Below the pieces are notes generated by a model. That model made no database searches and was not told the origin of the DNA. It was given only the letters and a program-made list of their open reading frames with translations. The position numbers and the translations under genes are program-made. 64,000 bases of DNA from assembly GCF_003336665.1 (NCBI RefSeq), contig NZ_QPIJ01000011.1, positions 1-64,000 on the forward strand, read 5' to 3'. This DNA is from Vreelandella rituensis (GTDB lineage Bacteria > Pseudomonadota > Gammaproteobacteria > Pseudomonadales > Halomonadaceae). Positions 52,316 through 60,801 of this stretch are shown one piece after another (positions within the stretch are counted from its first letter, which is position 1; every line of letters starts with the position of its first letter).

Positions 52316-52918
52316 ATGATCCAATGGTTGACTGACAATACCCTTATCAGCGCGATTAGCGTATTGGTCGGCATGGCGGTAATTTTCGGTGCCGTGCTGG
52401 GCTTTGTCGGTGAACGCTTCAAGGTACAGGGCGACCCGGTCGTCAAGAAGATCGATGCCTTGCTTCCTCAGACCCAGTGCGGCCAATGCGGCTACCCGGG
52501 CTGTCGCCCTTACGCCGAAGCGATCAGTGCCGGCGATGACATCAACAAGTGCCCGCCCGGTGGCGAAGACACCATCCAGGCCTTGGCTGATTTATTGGGG
52601 CGTGAGCCTACACCCCTGGACGGCGTCGCCCAGGACACTCCCAAGGTAGCTTTTATCCGCGAAGAGGAATGCATCGGCTGCACCAAATGCATTCAGGCTT
52701 GCCCGGTGGATGCCATTCTGGGGGCCGCCAAACAAATGCATACGGTTATTGCCGCTGAATGCACCGGCTGCGATCTATGTATCGAGCCCTGCCCGGTGGA
52801 TTGTATCGACATGCTCCCCCGGCTGGATGCCTGGCAACCGGTGGTTATTCTGCCTCTGGAACATGAAGCTGTTCTGCCGCTGGAACACGAAGGAGCCAAC
52901 CATGGCACGCGCCTTTGA
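52316..52918 (+). CDS. rsxB: Electron transport complex iron-sulphur subunit RsxB (RnfB)
   Basis: This 200-residue protein has an N-terminal membrane anchor (about residues 8-30) and the RnfB four-cysteine 4Fe-4S motif ([17 protein letters not shown]). Two ferredoxin 4Fe-4S motifs follow ([14 protein letters not shown] and [14 protein letters not shown]). The C-terminal tail carries an 8-residue tandem duplication ([16 protein letters not shown] type), encoded by a 24-bp repeat. It overlaps rsxC by 17 bases. Confidence 0.95.
   Translation: MIQWLTDNTLISAISVLVGMAVIFGAVLGFVGERFKVQGDPVVKKIDALLPQTQCGQCGYPGCRPYAEAISAGDDINKCPPGGEDTIQALADLLGREPTPLDGVAQDTPKVAFIREEECIGCTKCIQACPVDAILGAAKQMHTVIAAECTGCDLCIEPCPVDCIDMLPRLDAWQPVVILPLEHEAVLPLEHEGANHGTRL
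52848..52895. repeat. 24-bp tandem duplication at the end of rsxB
   Basis: Two in-frame 24-base copies (TTCTGCCTCTGGAACATGAA plus GCTG, and TTCTGCCGCTGGAACACGAA plus GGAG) differ at a few positions. The second copy ends in GAAGGAG, the rsxC ribosome-binding site, 7 bases before its ATG. The first copy has GAAGCTG there. Confidence 0.85.
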
Positions 52919-54575
52919 TTTCGCCGGCGGCATTCATCCCCCCGAGCGCAAGACATTGTCCACCTCGGCACCGCTGAGTGCCGCTTCGCTTCCGGCACGG
53001 GTGGTGTTGCCGCTGAAACAGCACAGCGGCAATGCCGCCCTTGCCTGTGTCGAGCCTGGCCAATACGTGCGCACCGGTGAATGCATCGCCCGGCGTGACG
53101 GCATGATTTCCGCCGACCTGCATGCCAGCATCAGCGGCCATGTAGCCGAGCTTACGGACACACAAATAACCATAGTGGGTGACGGCTGTGATGAATGGCT
53201 GCTCATGCCCGTCCTTGACTGGCGCACTACCGACTCCCGAAGTCTGCTCGAACGGCTGGATGAAAGCGGCGTGGTGGGGTTGGGTGGCGCGGGCTTTCCC
53301 ACTCAGATAAAAGCCCGTGTACGTGAGCGTCATGCGCTGGATACCTTGATCGTCAATGCCGCGGAGTGTGAGCCCTACATCACCGCCGACGACATGACGC
53401 TGCGCAGCTTTGCGCTGGAGGTACTGGAAGGCGCCCAGCTGATGGCGCATCTGGCGGGCGCCGAGCGCATCCTTATCGGTATCGAAGACAACAAGCCTGA
53501 AGCCGTCGCCGTCTTGAACCAGGCGCTAAACCATAGCACTCCCCTGCCGGTGGAACTCAAGGTCATCGCCACTCGCTACCCCAGCGGCGGCGAGCGCCAG
53601 TTGATCAAGAAACTCCTCGACAGAGAAGTGCCCAGCGGCGGATTGCCGGCGGATGTGGGGGTACTTTGCCATAATCCAGGCACCTTGCTGGCCGCCTTGC
53701 AGGCGGTGCGCGATGGCACGCCTCTGGTGTCGCGTATCCTGACCTTGACCGGAGAAGCGCTTGCGCGACCGGCTAATGTGACCGCCCGGCTGGGCACCTC
53801 GATTGGGGCATTGCTCCAGACCGCCGGGCTGGAGGAAAAACGCCTGTTTCGCCTGATTCAGGGTGGCCCGATGATGGGGACAACCCTGGAAAGCCTTGAA
53901 CTGCCGGTCACCAAGGCCACCAACTGCCTGATTGCCGCCACTCAAGAAGAACTTCCGCCATCGCCGCCCGAGCAGCCCTGCATCCGCTGCGGTGCCTGTG
54001 AAGAGGTCTGCCCGGCAGCGCTGCTTCCCCAGCAGCTGCATTGGTACGCCCGAGCCGAACAGGACGAACGCCTGTCCCGCTACCATCTATTCGACTGCAT
54101 TGAATGTGGTGCCTGCAGCTACGTCTGCCCCAGTCACATTCCGCTGGTCGAAGACTACCGCAACGCCAAGCAACGCATCCGCTATCAGCAACTCGAAACG
54201 GCCAAGGCAGAACATGCACGCCACCGCTTCGAATTCCGCCAGGCACGACTAGCCCGCGAGGAAGCCGAAAAGCAGGCCCGGCGCGAAGCGCGCCGCAACA
54301 CCGGTCGCCGCGCAACGCCTGCGTCTTCCACAAGCGCCGGGCAAGCCGACTTGCAGGGCTTGCGAATTGCCCAGGCGGCCGCCAAGGCAGCAGTCAAGAA
54401 AGCCGAAAAAGTCCTGATGCGTACCGCCCAACAGGACCCTCATCAGGATCTCAGCGATCTGGAAACCCAGGTCGCCACCGCCCGTGAAAATCTTGAAGCC
54501 GCCGAGGCCCGTCTGGCGTCGGCACGTGCCGAAACCGCTCCAGATATCCCCCAGACCGACAAGGGCACTTCATGA
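52902..54575 (+). CDS. rsxC: Electron transport complex subunit RsxC (RnfC)
   Basis: This 557-residue peripheral subunit binds NADH, FMN and two 4Fe-4S clusters. Visible are the N-terminal GGIHPPERK block, [22 protein letters not shown] and the ferredoxin motifs [12 protein letters not shown] and [12 protein letters not shown]. The C-terminal Ala/Arg/Glu-rich coiled-coil tail (about residues 430-550) is shorter than in E. coli. The start overlaps rsxB; the ribosome-binding site GAAGGAG lies within the rsxB repeat. Confidence 0.95.
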   Translation: MARAFDFAGGIHPPERKTLSTSAPLSAASLPARVVLPLKQHSGNAALACVEPGQYVRTGECIARRDGMISADLHASISGHVAELTDTQITIVGDGCDEWLLMPVLDWRTTDSRSLLERLDESGVVGLGGAGFPTQIKARVRERHALDTLIVNAAECEPYITADDMTLRSFALEVLEGAQLMAHLAGAERILIGIEDNKPEAVAVLNQALNHSTPLPVELKVIATRYPSGGERQLIKKLLDREVPSGGLPADVGVLCHNPGTLLAALQAVRDGTPLVSRILTLTGEALARPANVTARLGTSIGALLQTAGLEEKRLFRLIQGGPMMGTTLESLELPVTKATNCLIAATQEELPPSPPEQPCIRCGACEEVCPAALLPQQLHWYARAEQDERLSRYHLFDCIECGACSYVCPSHIPLVEDYRNAKQRIRYQQLETAKAEHARHRFEFRQARLAREEAEKQARREARRNTGRRATPASSTSAGQADLQGLRIAQAAAKAAVKKAEKVLMRTAQQDPHQDLSDLETQVATARENLEAAEARLASARAETAPDIPQTDKGTS

Positions 54576-55642
54576 GCATGATGCATGCCTCATCTCACGC
54601 CGACACCGGCCTTGCCAGCCGCACCACGCCGCCGGATACCACCCGGCTGATGCGCTGGGTATTACTGGCGATGCTACCGGGCATTGGCGTCATGACCTTG
54701 CATTTCGGTATCGGCGTGCTGACCAACATCCTTCTTGCCGGTTTGCTGGGCATGGGGCTTGAAGCGTTGATGCTACGCCTGAGAAAGCGCAGCATTCGCC
54801 CGACCTTGAACGACCATAGTGCCCTGCTGAGCGGCGTGCTGCTGGGCGTCTCCTTGCCTCCCGCCAGCCCCTGGTGGTTGATTGGCGTGGGTATGATCGC
54901 GGCCATCGTGGTTGCCAAGCACCTTTACGGGGGCCTGGGACATAACCCTTTCAACCCGGCAATGGTCGGCTACGCCCTGCTGCTGGTGTCTTTTCCCACC
55001 CAGATGACCTTATGGTCGCCTCCCACCGGCATGGGGGAAGACTTCTCCACTGCCCTACGACAATTCATGGGAATGATGTCAGCCGCCGAACTGGATGCAT
55101 TGAGCGGGGCGACACCCCTGGATGCCTTCAAGCACAAGGGCGAAGCGCTCATGGCCAGTGAATTCTGGGCGGCCAATCCGTTGCCGTCGGGTACGCTGCT
55201 TGCCTGGCAGCATGTCGCCCTGGCCTGGCTGGCGGGGGGCATGCTGCTGCTCTACAAGCGCATCATCAGCTGGCATATTCCATTGGCCATGCTCGGCAGT
55301 ATGCTGGCGCTTTCCACCTTGCTTTATGCAGGCGACCCCAGCCATCACGGCTCACCTTCGTTTCATCTTCTTACCAGCGGCGCCATGCTCGGGGCGTTCT
55401 TTATCGCGACCGACCCAGTTTCCGCCGCCACCAGCCGCAAGGGCAAGCTGATATACGGCGCGGCCATAGGGCTATTGGTAATCCTGCTGCGGACTTACGG
55501 CGCCTATCCGGATGCCGTGGCATTTTCAGTGCTGTTGATGAACCTGGCGGTCCCCTTGCTGGATTACTACAGCGACCCTCGCCCTATGGGCCACCCTGCA
55601 CCTGTACGCGGTTATCAGCCACCGCCGGAGGATCGTTCATGA
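54572..55642 (+). CDS. rsxD: Electron transport complex subunit RsxD (RnfD)
   Basis: This 356-residue membrane protein with about nine helices has the covalent FMN-threonine motif in LSGATPLDAFK (near residue 185). It also has LYGGLGHNPFNPAMVGYALLLVSFP and FFIATDPVSAATS. Its start overlaps the rsxC stop (ATGA). It is part of the ion-translocating membrane core. Confidence 0.95.
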   Translation: MSMMHASSHADTGLASRTTPPDTTRLMRWVLLAMLPGIGVMTLHFGIGVLTNILLAGLLGMGLEALMLRLRKRSIRPTLNDHSALLSGVLLGVSLPPASPWWLIGVGMIAAIVVAKHLYGGLGHNPFNPAMVGYALLLVSFPTQMTLWSPPTGMGEDFSTALRQFMGMMSAAELDALSGATPLDAFKHKGEALMASEFWAANPLPSGTLLAWQHVALAWLAGGMLLLYKRIISWHIPLAMLGSMLALSTLLYAGDPSHHGSPSFHLLTSGAMLGAFFIATDPVSAATSRKGKLIYGAAIGLLVILLRTYGAYPDAVAFSVLLMNLAVPLLDYYSDPRPMGHPAPVRGYQPPPEDRS

Positions 55643-56280
55643 CAATCGCTCAAGCGATGCTCAGAGGCGCTCTGGCACTCGGCTGTTTTGCCTTGATTAC
55701 CGCCGGGAGTGTCGGCCTCACCCGGGCCCTCACCGCTGAACGTATCGAGGCCAACCAGCTTGCGTTCCAGCATCGACAGCTGCGTGAGGTGCTGCCGGAA
55801 CCCTTGGCACAGCTTGAAGGACATACCCTGCTCGATGGCGCTTTTCGGCTGCCGGAGGCTAGCTCCCTGGGCCATAAGGAAGCCGAGACCGTAGAAGGCT
55901 GGCGGGCTCATCAGGGCAACCACCAGGCGCTGATCTTGCCGGCGGTGAGTCGCCAAGGCTACAGCGGAGCAATTCATCTGCTGGTGGGACTCGATCAAAA
56001 CGCTCGTATCAGCGGGGTGCGGGTGACATATCATAAGGAAACGCCCGGCCTGGGTGACAAGATAGAGCGACGCAAGAGCGACTGGATTACCCGCTTCGAT
56101 GGATTGTCTCTGGAAAGCCTGGCGCCTTCCGGCTGGGCGGTGGACAAGGACGGTGGCGCTTTCGACAGTTTCAGTGGCGCCACCATCACCCCGCGTGCGG
56201 TGGTGTCAGCGGTGCATCAGGCACTGCTCTATGTCGAGGAACATCAGTTGCTGGATACAGTTGAGGAGAGCTCGCCATGA
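55639..56280 (+). CDS. rsxG: Electron transport complex subunit RsxG (RnfG)
   Basis: This 213-residue protein is anchored by one N-terminal helix ([21 protein letters not shown]), with a periplasmic FMN-binding domain. The covalent FMN Thr is in [12 protein letters not shown] near residue 180. [20 protein letters not shown] is typical of RnfG. The start overlaps rsxD and the stop overlaps rsxE (ATGA). Confidence 0.95.
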   Translation: MTIAQAMLRGALALGCFALITAGSVGLTRALTAERIEANQLAFQHRQLREVLPEPLAQLEGHTLLDGAFRLPEASSLGHKEAETVEGWRAHQGNHQALILPAVSRQGYSGAIHLLVGLDQNARISGVRVTYHKETPGLGDKIERRKSDWITRFDGLSLESLAPSGWAVDKDGGAFDSFSGATITPRAVVSAVHQALLYVEEHQLLDTVEESSP

Positions 56281-56975
56281 GCCAGTTCAATGACCTGGCC
56301 CGCAATGGCTTGTGGTCAAACAACCCGGCGCTGGTGCAACTGCTGGGGTTGTGCCCGTTGCTGGCGGTCACCAATAGCGTGGTCAATGCCCTGGGGCTGG
56401 GGTTGGCCACGCTTCTGGTGCTGGTGGGCGCCAGCACCACAGTCTCCCTGATTCGCCACCAGGTTCCCGCCTCGGTACGGCTACCCGCCTTCGTGATGAT
56501 CATCGCCGCCTTCGTGACCTGCGCCGAATTGCTGATGGCAGCGTACACCTACGCGCTTTACCAGATCCTGGGCATCTTCATTCCGCTGATCGTGACCAAC
56601 TGCGCGATTCTCGGGCGCGCCGATGCATTTGCTTCACGTAACCCAGTACTGCCCGCAGCCACCGACGGCCTGATGATGGGGCTGGGGTTCGCTGTGGTAT
56701 TGGTCGTGCTCGGTGCCTTACGCGAAGTACTCGGCCAGGGCACCCTGTTCAGCGGCATGCCGTTACTGTTCGGCCCCATGGCCACCGGCTGGGAGCTCAC
56801 CCTGATCGCCGATTATCAGTTCCTGTTTTTCGTCCTGCCGCCAGGCGCCTTCTTCGTCACCGGCCTTTTGATTGCCGGGAAGAACCTTCTGGACGAGCGT
56901 GGTCGTAAGCGACGCCAAGCCGTGCCCAGCAAACGCTCCGATCGTCGCGTGCGGGTCACCGGCACGATCAAATAG
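56277..56975 (+). CDS. rsxE: Electron transport complex subunit RsxE (RnfE)
   Basis: This 232-residue six-helix membrane protein is paralogous to RsxA. Visible are [20 protein letters not shown] and [17 protein letters not shown], with the conserved Cys. A basic C-terminal tail follows (RGRKRRQ). It is translationally coupled to rsxG and followed by nth after 20 bases, the same order as in E. coli. Confidence 0.95.
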   Translation: MSQFNDLARNGLWSNNPALVQLLGLCPLLAVTNSVVNALGLGLATLLVLVGASTTVSLIRHQVPASVRLPAFVMIIAAFVTCAELLMAAYTYALYQILGIFIPLIVTNCAILGRADAFASRNPVLPAATDGLMMGLGFAVVLVVLGALREVLGQGTLFSGMPLLFGPMATGWELTLIADYQFLFFVLPPGAFFVTGLLIAGKNLLDERGRKRRQAVPSKRSDRRVRVTGTIK

Positions 56976-56995
56976 AGCCAACAAAGAGTCAGCCT

Positions 56996-57634
56996 ATGAA
57001 TGCCGAGAAACGCTACGAGATTTTCGCGCGCCTGAAAGCGGAAAACCCCAACCCGACCACCGAGCTAAAATGGACAAGCCCGTTCGAGTTGCTGGTCGCC
57101 GTATTGCTTTCCGCGCAAGCCACGGATGTGGGCGTCAACAAGGCCATGGTTAAGTTGTTTCCCGTGGCCAATACCCCCCAGGGCATTGTCGATCTAGGCC
57201 TCGACGGACTGAAAGAGCACATCAAGACCATCGGCCTTTACAACACCAAGGCCAACAACCTGATGAAAACCTGCCATCTTCTGCTCGAAAAGCACGCTGG
57301 CGAAGTACCCCGGCGCCGAGAGGACCTCGAAGCCCTGCCCGGCGTTGGCCGCAAGACGGCCAATGTGATTCTCAATACCGCTTTCGGTGAACCCACCATT
57401 GCGGTGGATACGCATATCTTTCGCGTCGCCAACCGTACCGGCATCGCCAAGGGCAAGAACGTGACGGAAGTGGAGCGGAAACTGTTGCGTCACGTACCCA
57501 GGAAATTTCTCCACGACGCTCACCATTGGCTGATTCTGCACGGCCGTTATACCTGTGTCGCACGCAAACCACGTTGCGGCAGCTGCATCATCGAAGACCT
57601 CTGCGAGTACCCGGAAAAGACCGAGCTGGCTTGA
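56996..57634 (+). CDS. nth: Endonuclease III (DNA glycosylase/AP lyase)
   Basis: This 212-residue base-excision repair enzyme acts on oxidised pyrimidines. The helix-hairpin-helix LEALPGVGRKTANVILN contains the catalytic Lys, and VDTHIFRVANR the catalytic Asp. The 4Fe-4S cluster cysteines are at the C-terminus with spacing C-x6-C-x2-C-x5-C (CVARKPRCGSCIIEDLC). It is last gene of the rsx operon, as in many gammaproteobacteria. Confidence 0.97.
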   Translation: MNAEKRYEIFARLKAENPNPTTELKWTSPFELLVAVLLSAQATDVGVNKAMVKLFPVANTPQGIVDLGLDGLKEHIKTIGLYNTKANNLMKTCHLLLEKHAGEVPRRREDLEALPGVGRKTANVILNTAFGEPTIAVDTHIFRVANRTGIAKGKNVTEVERKLLRHVPRKFLHDAHHWLILHGRYTCVARKPRCGSCIIEDLCEYPEKTELA

Positions 57635-57770
57635 TTGCCCCTCCCCGAAATCTTATTTTTAAATCCTGAAAAGTTACTTTTATTGCCAGTTTAGCCCGAA
57701 GGTCGTAGAGCCTCGCCCCGGGTCAAGGCGCTAGTCTGCTGGGGATTAGTGATTCATTTTCGAGGTTTTC

Positions 57771-58049
57771 ATGCAAGATATCTGGCTCCCCCTTTTATTG
57801 GCTGCGTCTTTCGGTGCCTTTACCGGCTCTCTGTTCCGCCTGACTCGGCGCCCCGGCTACCAGCGTCCCTTCCTGTTTCCCGTACTCGGGTTGTTGGGGG
57901 GTATCGCCGCTTTCATGATCCACTATGTTCTCGCCTCGGTAACCGGAGCGCCGGCCTGGCTGCTGCCGGTACTGGTGGTCTTGCAGGTGTGGTTATGGCT
58001 CGGACCGCTGGGACCCAAGTTGCGACCGGCCAAACAACCCGAGCCATGA
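57771..58049 (+). CDS. Small inner-membrane protein, unknown function
   Basis: This 92-residue protein has three hydrophobic stretches (PLLLAASFGAFTGSLF, FLFPVLGLLGGIAAFMIHYVLAS in part, and LLPVLVVLQVWLWLG) and basic loops, so it probably has two or three membrane helices. No family recognised. It lies 108 bases before the receiver gene. A hairpin CGGCCAAG/CTTGGCCG (58065-58085) without a T-run separates them, so shared transcription is possible. Confidence 0.65.
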   Translation: MQDIWLPLLLAASFGAFTGSLFRLTRRPGYQRPFLFPVLGLLGGIAAFMIHYVLASVTGAPAWLLPVLVVLQVWLWLGPLGPKLRPAKQPEP

Positions 58050-58156
58050 GCCGATGCGCTCATTCGGCCAAGGTCGTCTTGGCCGGTATTCCCGCAGCCT
58101 CTAGACTCTTTGAATAAAGCCAAATCCTAATAATGAACAAGATCGGGAGAACCTCA

Positions 58157-58531
58157 ATGGCCAGAGTGCTAGTGGTCGACGATGAGCCCAACATCGTACT
58201 CTCGCTGGAATTTCTGATGGAACAGGCTGGGTTTGACGTAGTCACCGCCGAAGATGGGGAAAGCGCCCTGGCATGCGTCAACGACGCGATACCGGATCTG
58301 ATTCTGCTCGATATCAGCTTGCCCGGCATCAGCGGCTTCGATGTGCTCGAGCAGCTTCGCGCAGACAGCGACAAAGCACACTTGCCCATCATCATGCTTA
58401 CTGCCCACGGTCGCGAGGTCGAACGTGAAAAAGGCATGGCACTGGGTGCCGATGATTACATCACCAAGCCCTTTTCCACCCAGGCGCTGGTCAGCAAGGT
58501 CAAGGCGCTACTCGCCGAGACGGATAAATGA
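58157..58531 (+). CDS. Stand-alone response-regulator receiver protein
   Basis: This 124-residue CheY-like REC domain has no output domain. Acidic pocket DDEPN near residue 8, phospho-acceptor Asp in LILLDISLPG near 51, Thr/Ser in IIMLTAHG and Lys in YITKPFS are all present. The start at MARVLVVDDEP follows GGGAGA; an upstream ATG at 58133 is less likely. It is coupled to the next gene by an ATGA overlap. The obvious partner is the symporter-kinase encoded two genes downstream, and the output may be protein-protein contact. Confidence 0.9.
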   Translation: MARVLVVDDEPNIVLSLEFLMEQAGFDVVTAEDGESALACVNDAIPDLILLDISLPGISGFDVLEQLRADSDKAHLPIIMLTAHGREVEREKGMALGADDYITKPFSTQALVSKVKALLAETDK

Positions 58532-60588
58532 CCTCCCGCGGCCTGCCCAAGCGTCAGAAGCTGATCGGCCTGTGGCTGGCTCTCAGCGGGGTCAGTATTT
58601 TTGGGGGCGCCGTTTTCGCCATGTGGCTCGACGCCCAGCTACAGCCCGAAGGCTTCACCCGCCTCGCGTTATGGCTGGGCAGTTTTTCCGGTGGCGGAAC
58701 GATTTTTCTGGTGGGCTTGTTGCTCGAACGCATGCTGTTCACTCCCCTGCGTCACCTACAGGTGCAACTGGCCCGGCTGGTGGCCAATCCGGATGCCCGG
58801 GATGAATACCCCCCGGAAGGCTGGCTGAAAAGTCTGGGTCCCGATTTACGTCGCGTCAGAGAAAGCTGGCGTGCGGATCGTAGCCGTTTAGCCACGGCCC
58901 ATACCGAAGGTGCCCGGAGTGCCGCTCGGATTCGCCAGGAACTGGAAACCTTACTTCAGGTATTGGACACGCCGTTATTGCTGTGCGACCAACATCGCCG
59001 CCTGATGCTCTTCAACCAGGCTGCTGAAGATTTTTTCGATGGCAATACCAGCCTGGGGTTAGGCAAGCGTCTTGAAGCCCTTCTTCCGGTAGCCAGCCTG
59101 CAGGAGGTGCTCAGCCAGCTGCCCGCCGACGGTTCTCCACGCGAATTGTTGACGCCCTGTGAAGAACGCTGGTTGAGAGTGGTGCTGCGCCGGGTTCCCG
59201 GCAGTGATGGCGAAACCCTGCTGACCTTCAACGATGCCACCGCCGCCTGGTCCCGTGAAATGGGAATTCGCGCCGAGCTTGCCGAAATGCTGCCTCCCTT
59301 ACGCCGGCATAGCGCCAGCTTGACCAGTGCCGCCGATGCCTTGATTCAGCTACGCGAGCAAGGCACGCAAAGCACCACGCTGCGTCAGCGTCTGGAAAGT
59401 GTCATCGATGAAGAAAGCCAGACCCTGGGCGAGAACGTTGCCCGAATGGGCGCGCTGCTCGAGGCGATGCACCAGCAGGGCGAGCGCCTGACGCCCATGT
59501 GGTCCAATGATTTCTGGCAGGCACTCGATGAGCGCCTCGACCCGGAGCATCGCTTGATCACCCCGATCGGCATGCCGTCCTGGTTTCGCGGTGACGCCCC
59601 GGCCTTGATCGCGCTGCTGGATTCCCTGGTGCAGTATCTGAGTGCCTATCTGCCGGACAATGGGTTCGAGGGGGAGGTTTGCCTGGGCAACAAACGCGTG
59701 TATCTCGACCTGATATGGCGAGGCAAACCGATTCCCGAGCGTGAATTGGCCAACTGGTGTCAGCAAGACTTACCGTCGCTGCCGCTCAATCCCAAGGTCA
59801 GCGATGTGCTGCGCCAACATGCCAGCGATATCTGGAGCCTGGCCGACCCGGGTGGCGAGTACGCCCGGCTGCGCCTGCCCTTGCCGGCTACCGAGCGCGT
59901 CGGCGCCCCCCGGCAGCAAACCCCACCCCGCCCGGAATTTCACGATTTCGGTATTGCCGACTTGCCGCATCCCGATGAAGCCTTGGCCAACCGTAGCCTG
60001 CGCAGCCTGGAAGTCGTCGCCTTCGATACCGAAACCACCGGGCTGGAGTTACGCCGGGGCGATAGCGTGATTAGTCTGGGCGCCTGCCGGGTGGTCAATG
60101 CGCGCTTGCTGGCAAGCGAGGTATTCGACCAGAAAGTCGATCCCAAGCGTCCCATCCCGCCGGCCAGCACCGCGATTCACGGGCTCACCGATGCCGATGT
60201 CGCCGGGGCACCACCGCTGGACATCGTTCTGGCACGCTTTCGCGATTACGTGGGTGAGGCCGTTCTACTGGCGCATAATGCGGCCTTCGACATGCTTGCC
60301 ATCAGCCAGAAGGGCGTCGATTTCGATATTCCGGTCCTGGATACCCTGCTGATTTCGCGCGCGCTCGACGAGGCTATCGATGGACACGACCTGGACAGTC
60401 TGTCCCAGCGTTACGACCTGGAATTTCCGCCCGGCACGCGCCACACTGCCTTGGGCGATGCGCGAGTTACCGCTGAGCTTTGGCTGGCCTTGCTACCCCG
60501 TCTGGAAGCGCGTGGCATCGACACCCTGGAGCAATTGCTTGCGCTTCAGTCCAACGCCTTCGACAAGCAGGACGCCAGCGCCTCATGA
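58528..60588 (+). CDS. Membrane pseudo-histidine-kinase fused to a DEDDh 3'-5' exonuclease
   Basis: This 686-residue protein has two N-terminal membrane helices (about 13-33 and 47-67) and a linker. A PAS-like domain follows (LDTPLLLCDQHRRLMLFNQAAEDFF, about 145-235). A kinase-like region has lost the catalytic residues: PLRRHSASLTSAAD stands where a His-containing LRTPL block would be, GDAPALIALLDSLVQYL where the N box would be, and LIWRGKPIPERE where the DxGxG box would be. The C-terminal exonuclease (about 495-665) is complete: D500 and E502 (FDTETTGL), D588 (HNAAFDM), H639 and D644 (RHTALGDAR). Exonuclease activity is expected; the link to signalling is inference. Confidence 0.88.
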   Translation: MTSRGLPKRQKLIGLWLALSGVSIFGGAVFAMWLDAQLQPEGFTRLALWLGSFSGGGTIFLVGLLLERMLFTPLRHLQVQLARLVANPDARDEYPPEGWLKSLGPDLRRVRESWRADRSRLATAHTEGARSAARIRQELETLLQVLDTPLLLCDQHRRLMLFNQAAEDFFDGNTSLGLGKRLEALLPVASLQEVLSQLPADGSPRELLTPCEERWLRVVLRRVPGSDGETLLTFNDATAAWSREMGIRAELAEMLPPLRRHSASLTSAADALIQLREQGTQSTTLRQRLESVIDEESQTLGENVARMGALLEAMHQQGERLTPMWSNDFWQALDERLDPEHRLITPIGMPSWFRGDAPALIALLDSLVQYLSAYLPDNGFEGEVCLGNKRVYLDLIWRGKPIPERELANWCQQDLPSLPLNPKVSDVLRQHASDIWSLADPGGEYARLRLPLPATERVGAPRQQTPPRPEFHDFGIADLPHPDEALANRSLRSLEVVAFDTETTGLELRRGDSVISLGACRVVNARLLASEVFDQKVDPKRPIPPASTAIHGLTDADVAGAPPLDIVLARFRDYVGEAVLLAHNAAFDMLAISQKGVDFDIPVLDTLLISRALDEAIDGHDLDSLSQRYDLEFPPGTRHTALGDARVTAELWLALLPRLEARGIDTLEQLLALQSNAFDKQDASAS

Positions 60589-60800
60589 GCATCACACCTC
60601 AACATCGACCGCGTCGCGTTCAGGAGCGCCTTGTCGCGCTGATCATCCTCGCCCTGCTGCTGTTCTGCCCGCCGTTGCTGTTGGTGATAGACGCTCTGCC
60701 CGCTGCGGGGCTGTCTTGGTTGCCACTGTACATTTTCATCGCCTGGGCCACGCTTATCGGTTTGACCGCCTGGTTGATGGAAGACGGTTCAAAGCACTGA
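60585..60800 (+). CDS. Small two-helix membrane protein, symporter-associated
   Basis: This 71-residue protein has two hydrophobic helices (LVALIILALLLFCPPLLLVI and LYIFIAWATLIGLTAWLM) and a basic N-terminus. Small proteins of this layout (DUF4212/DUF485-like) often accompany sodium:solute symporters. Its start overlaps the exonuclease stop (ATGA), and the symporter-kinase gene begins one base after its stop. It probably assembles with the symporter domain; I cannot name the family with certainty. Confidence 0.7.
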   Translation: MSITPQHRPRRVQERLVALIILALLLFCPPLLLVIDALPAAGLSWLPLYIFIAWATLIGLTAWLMEDGSKH

Positions 60801-60801
60801 A

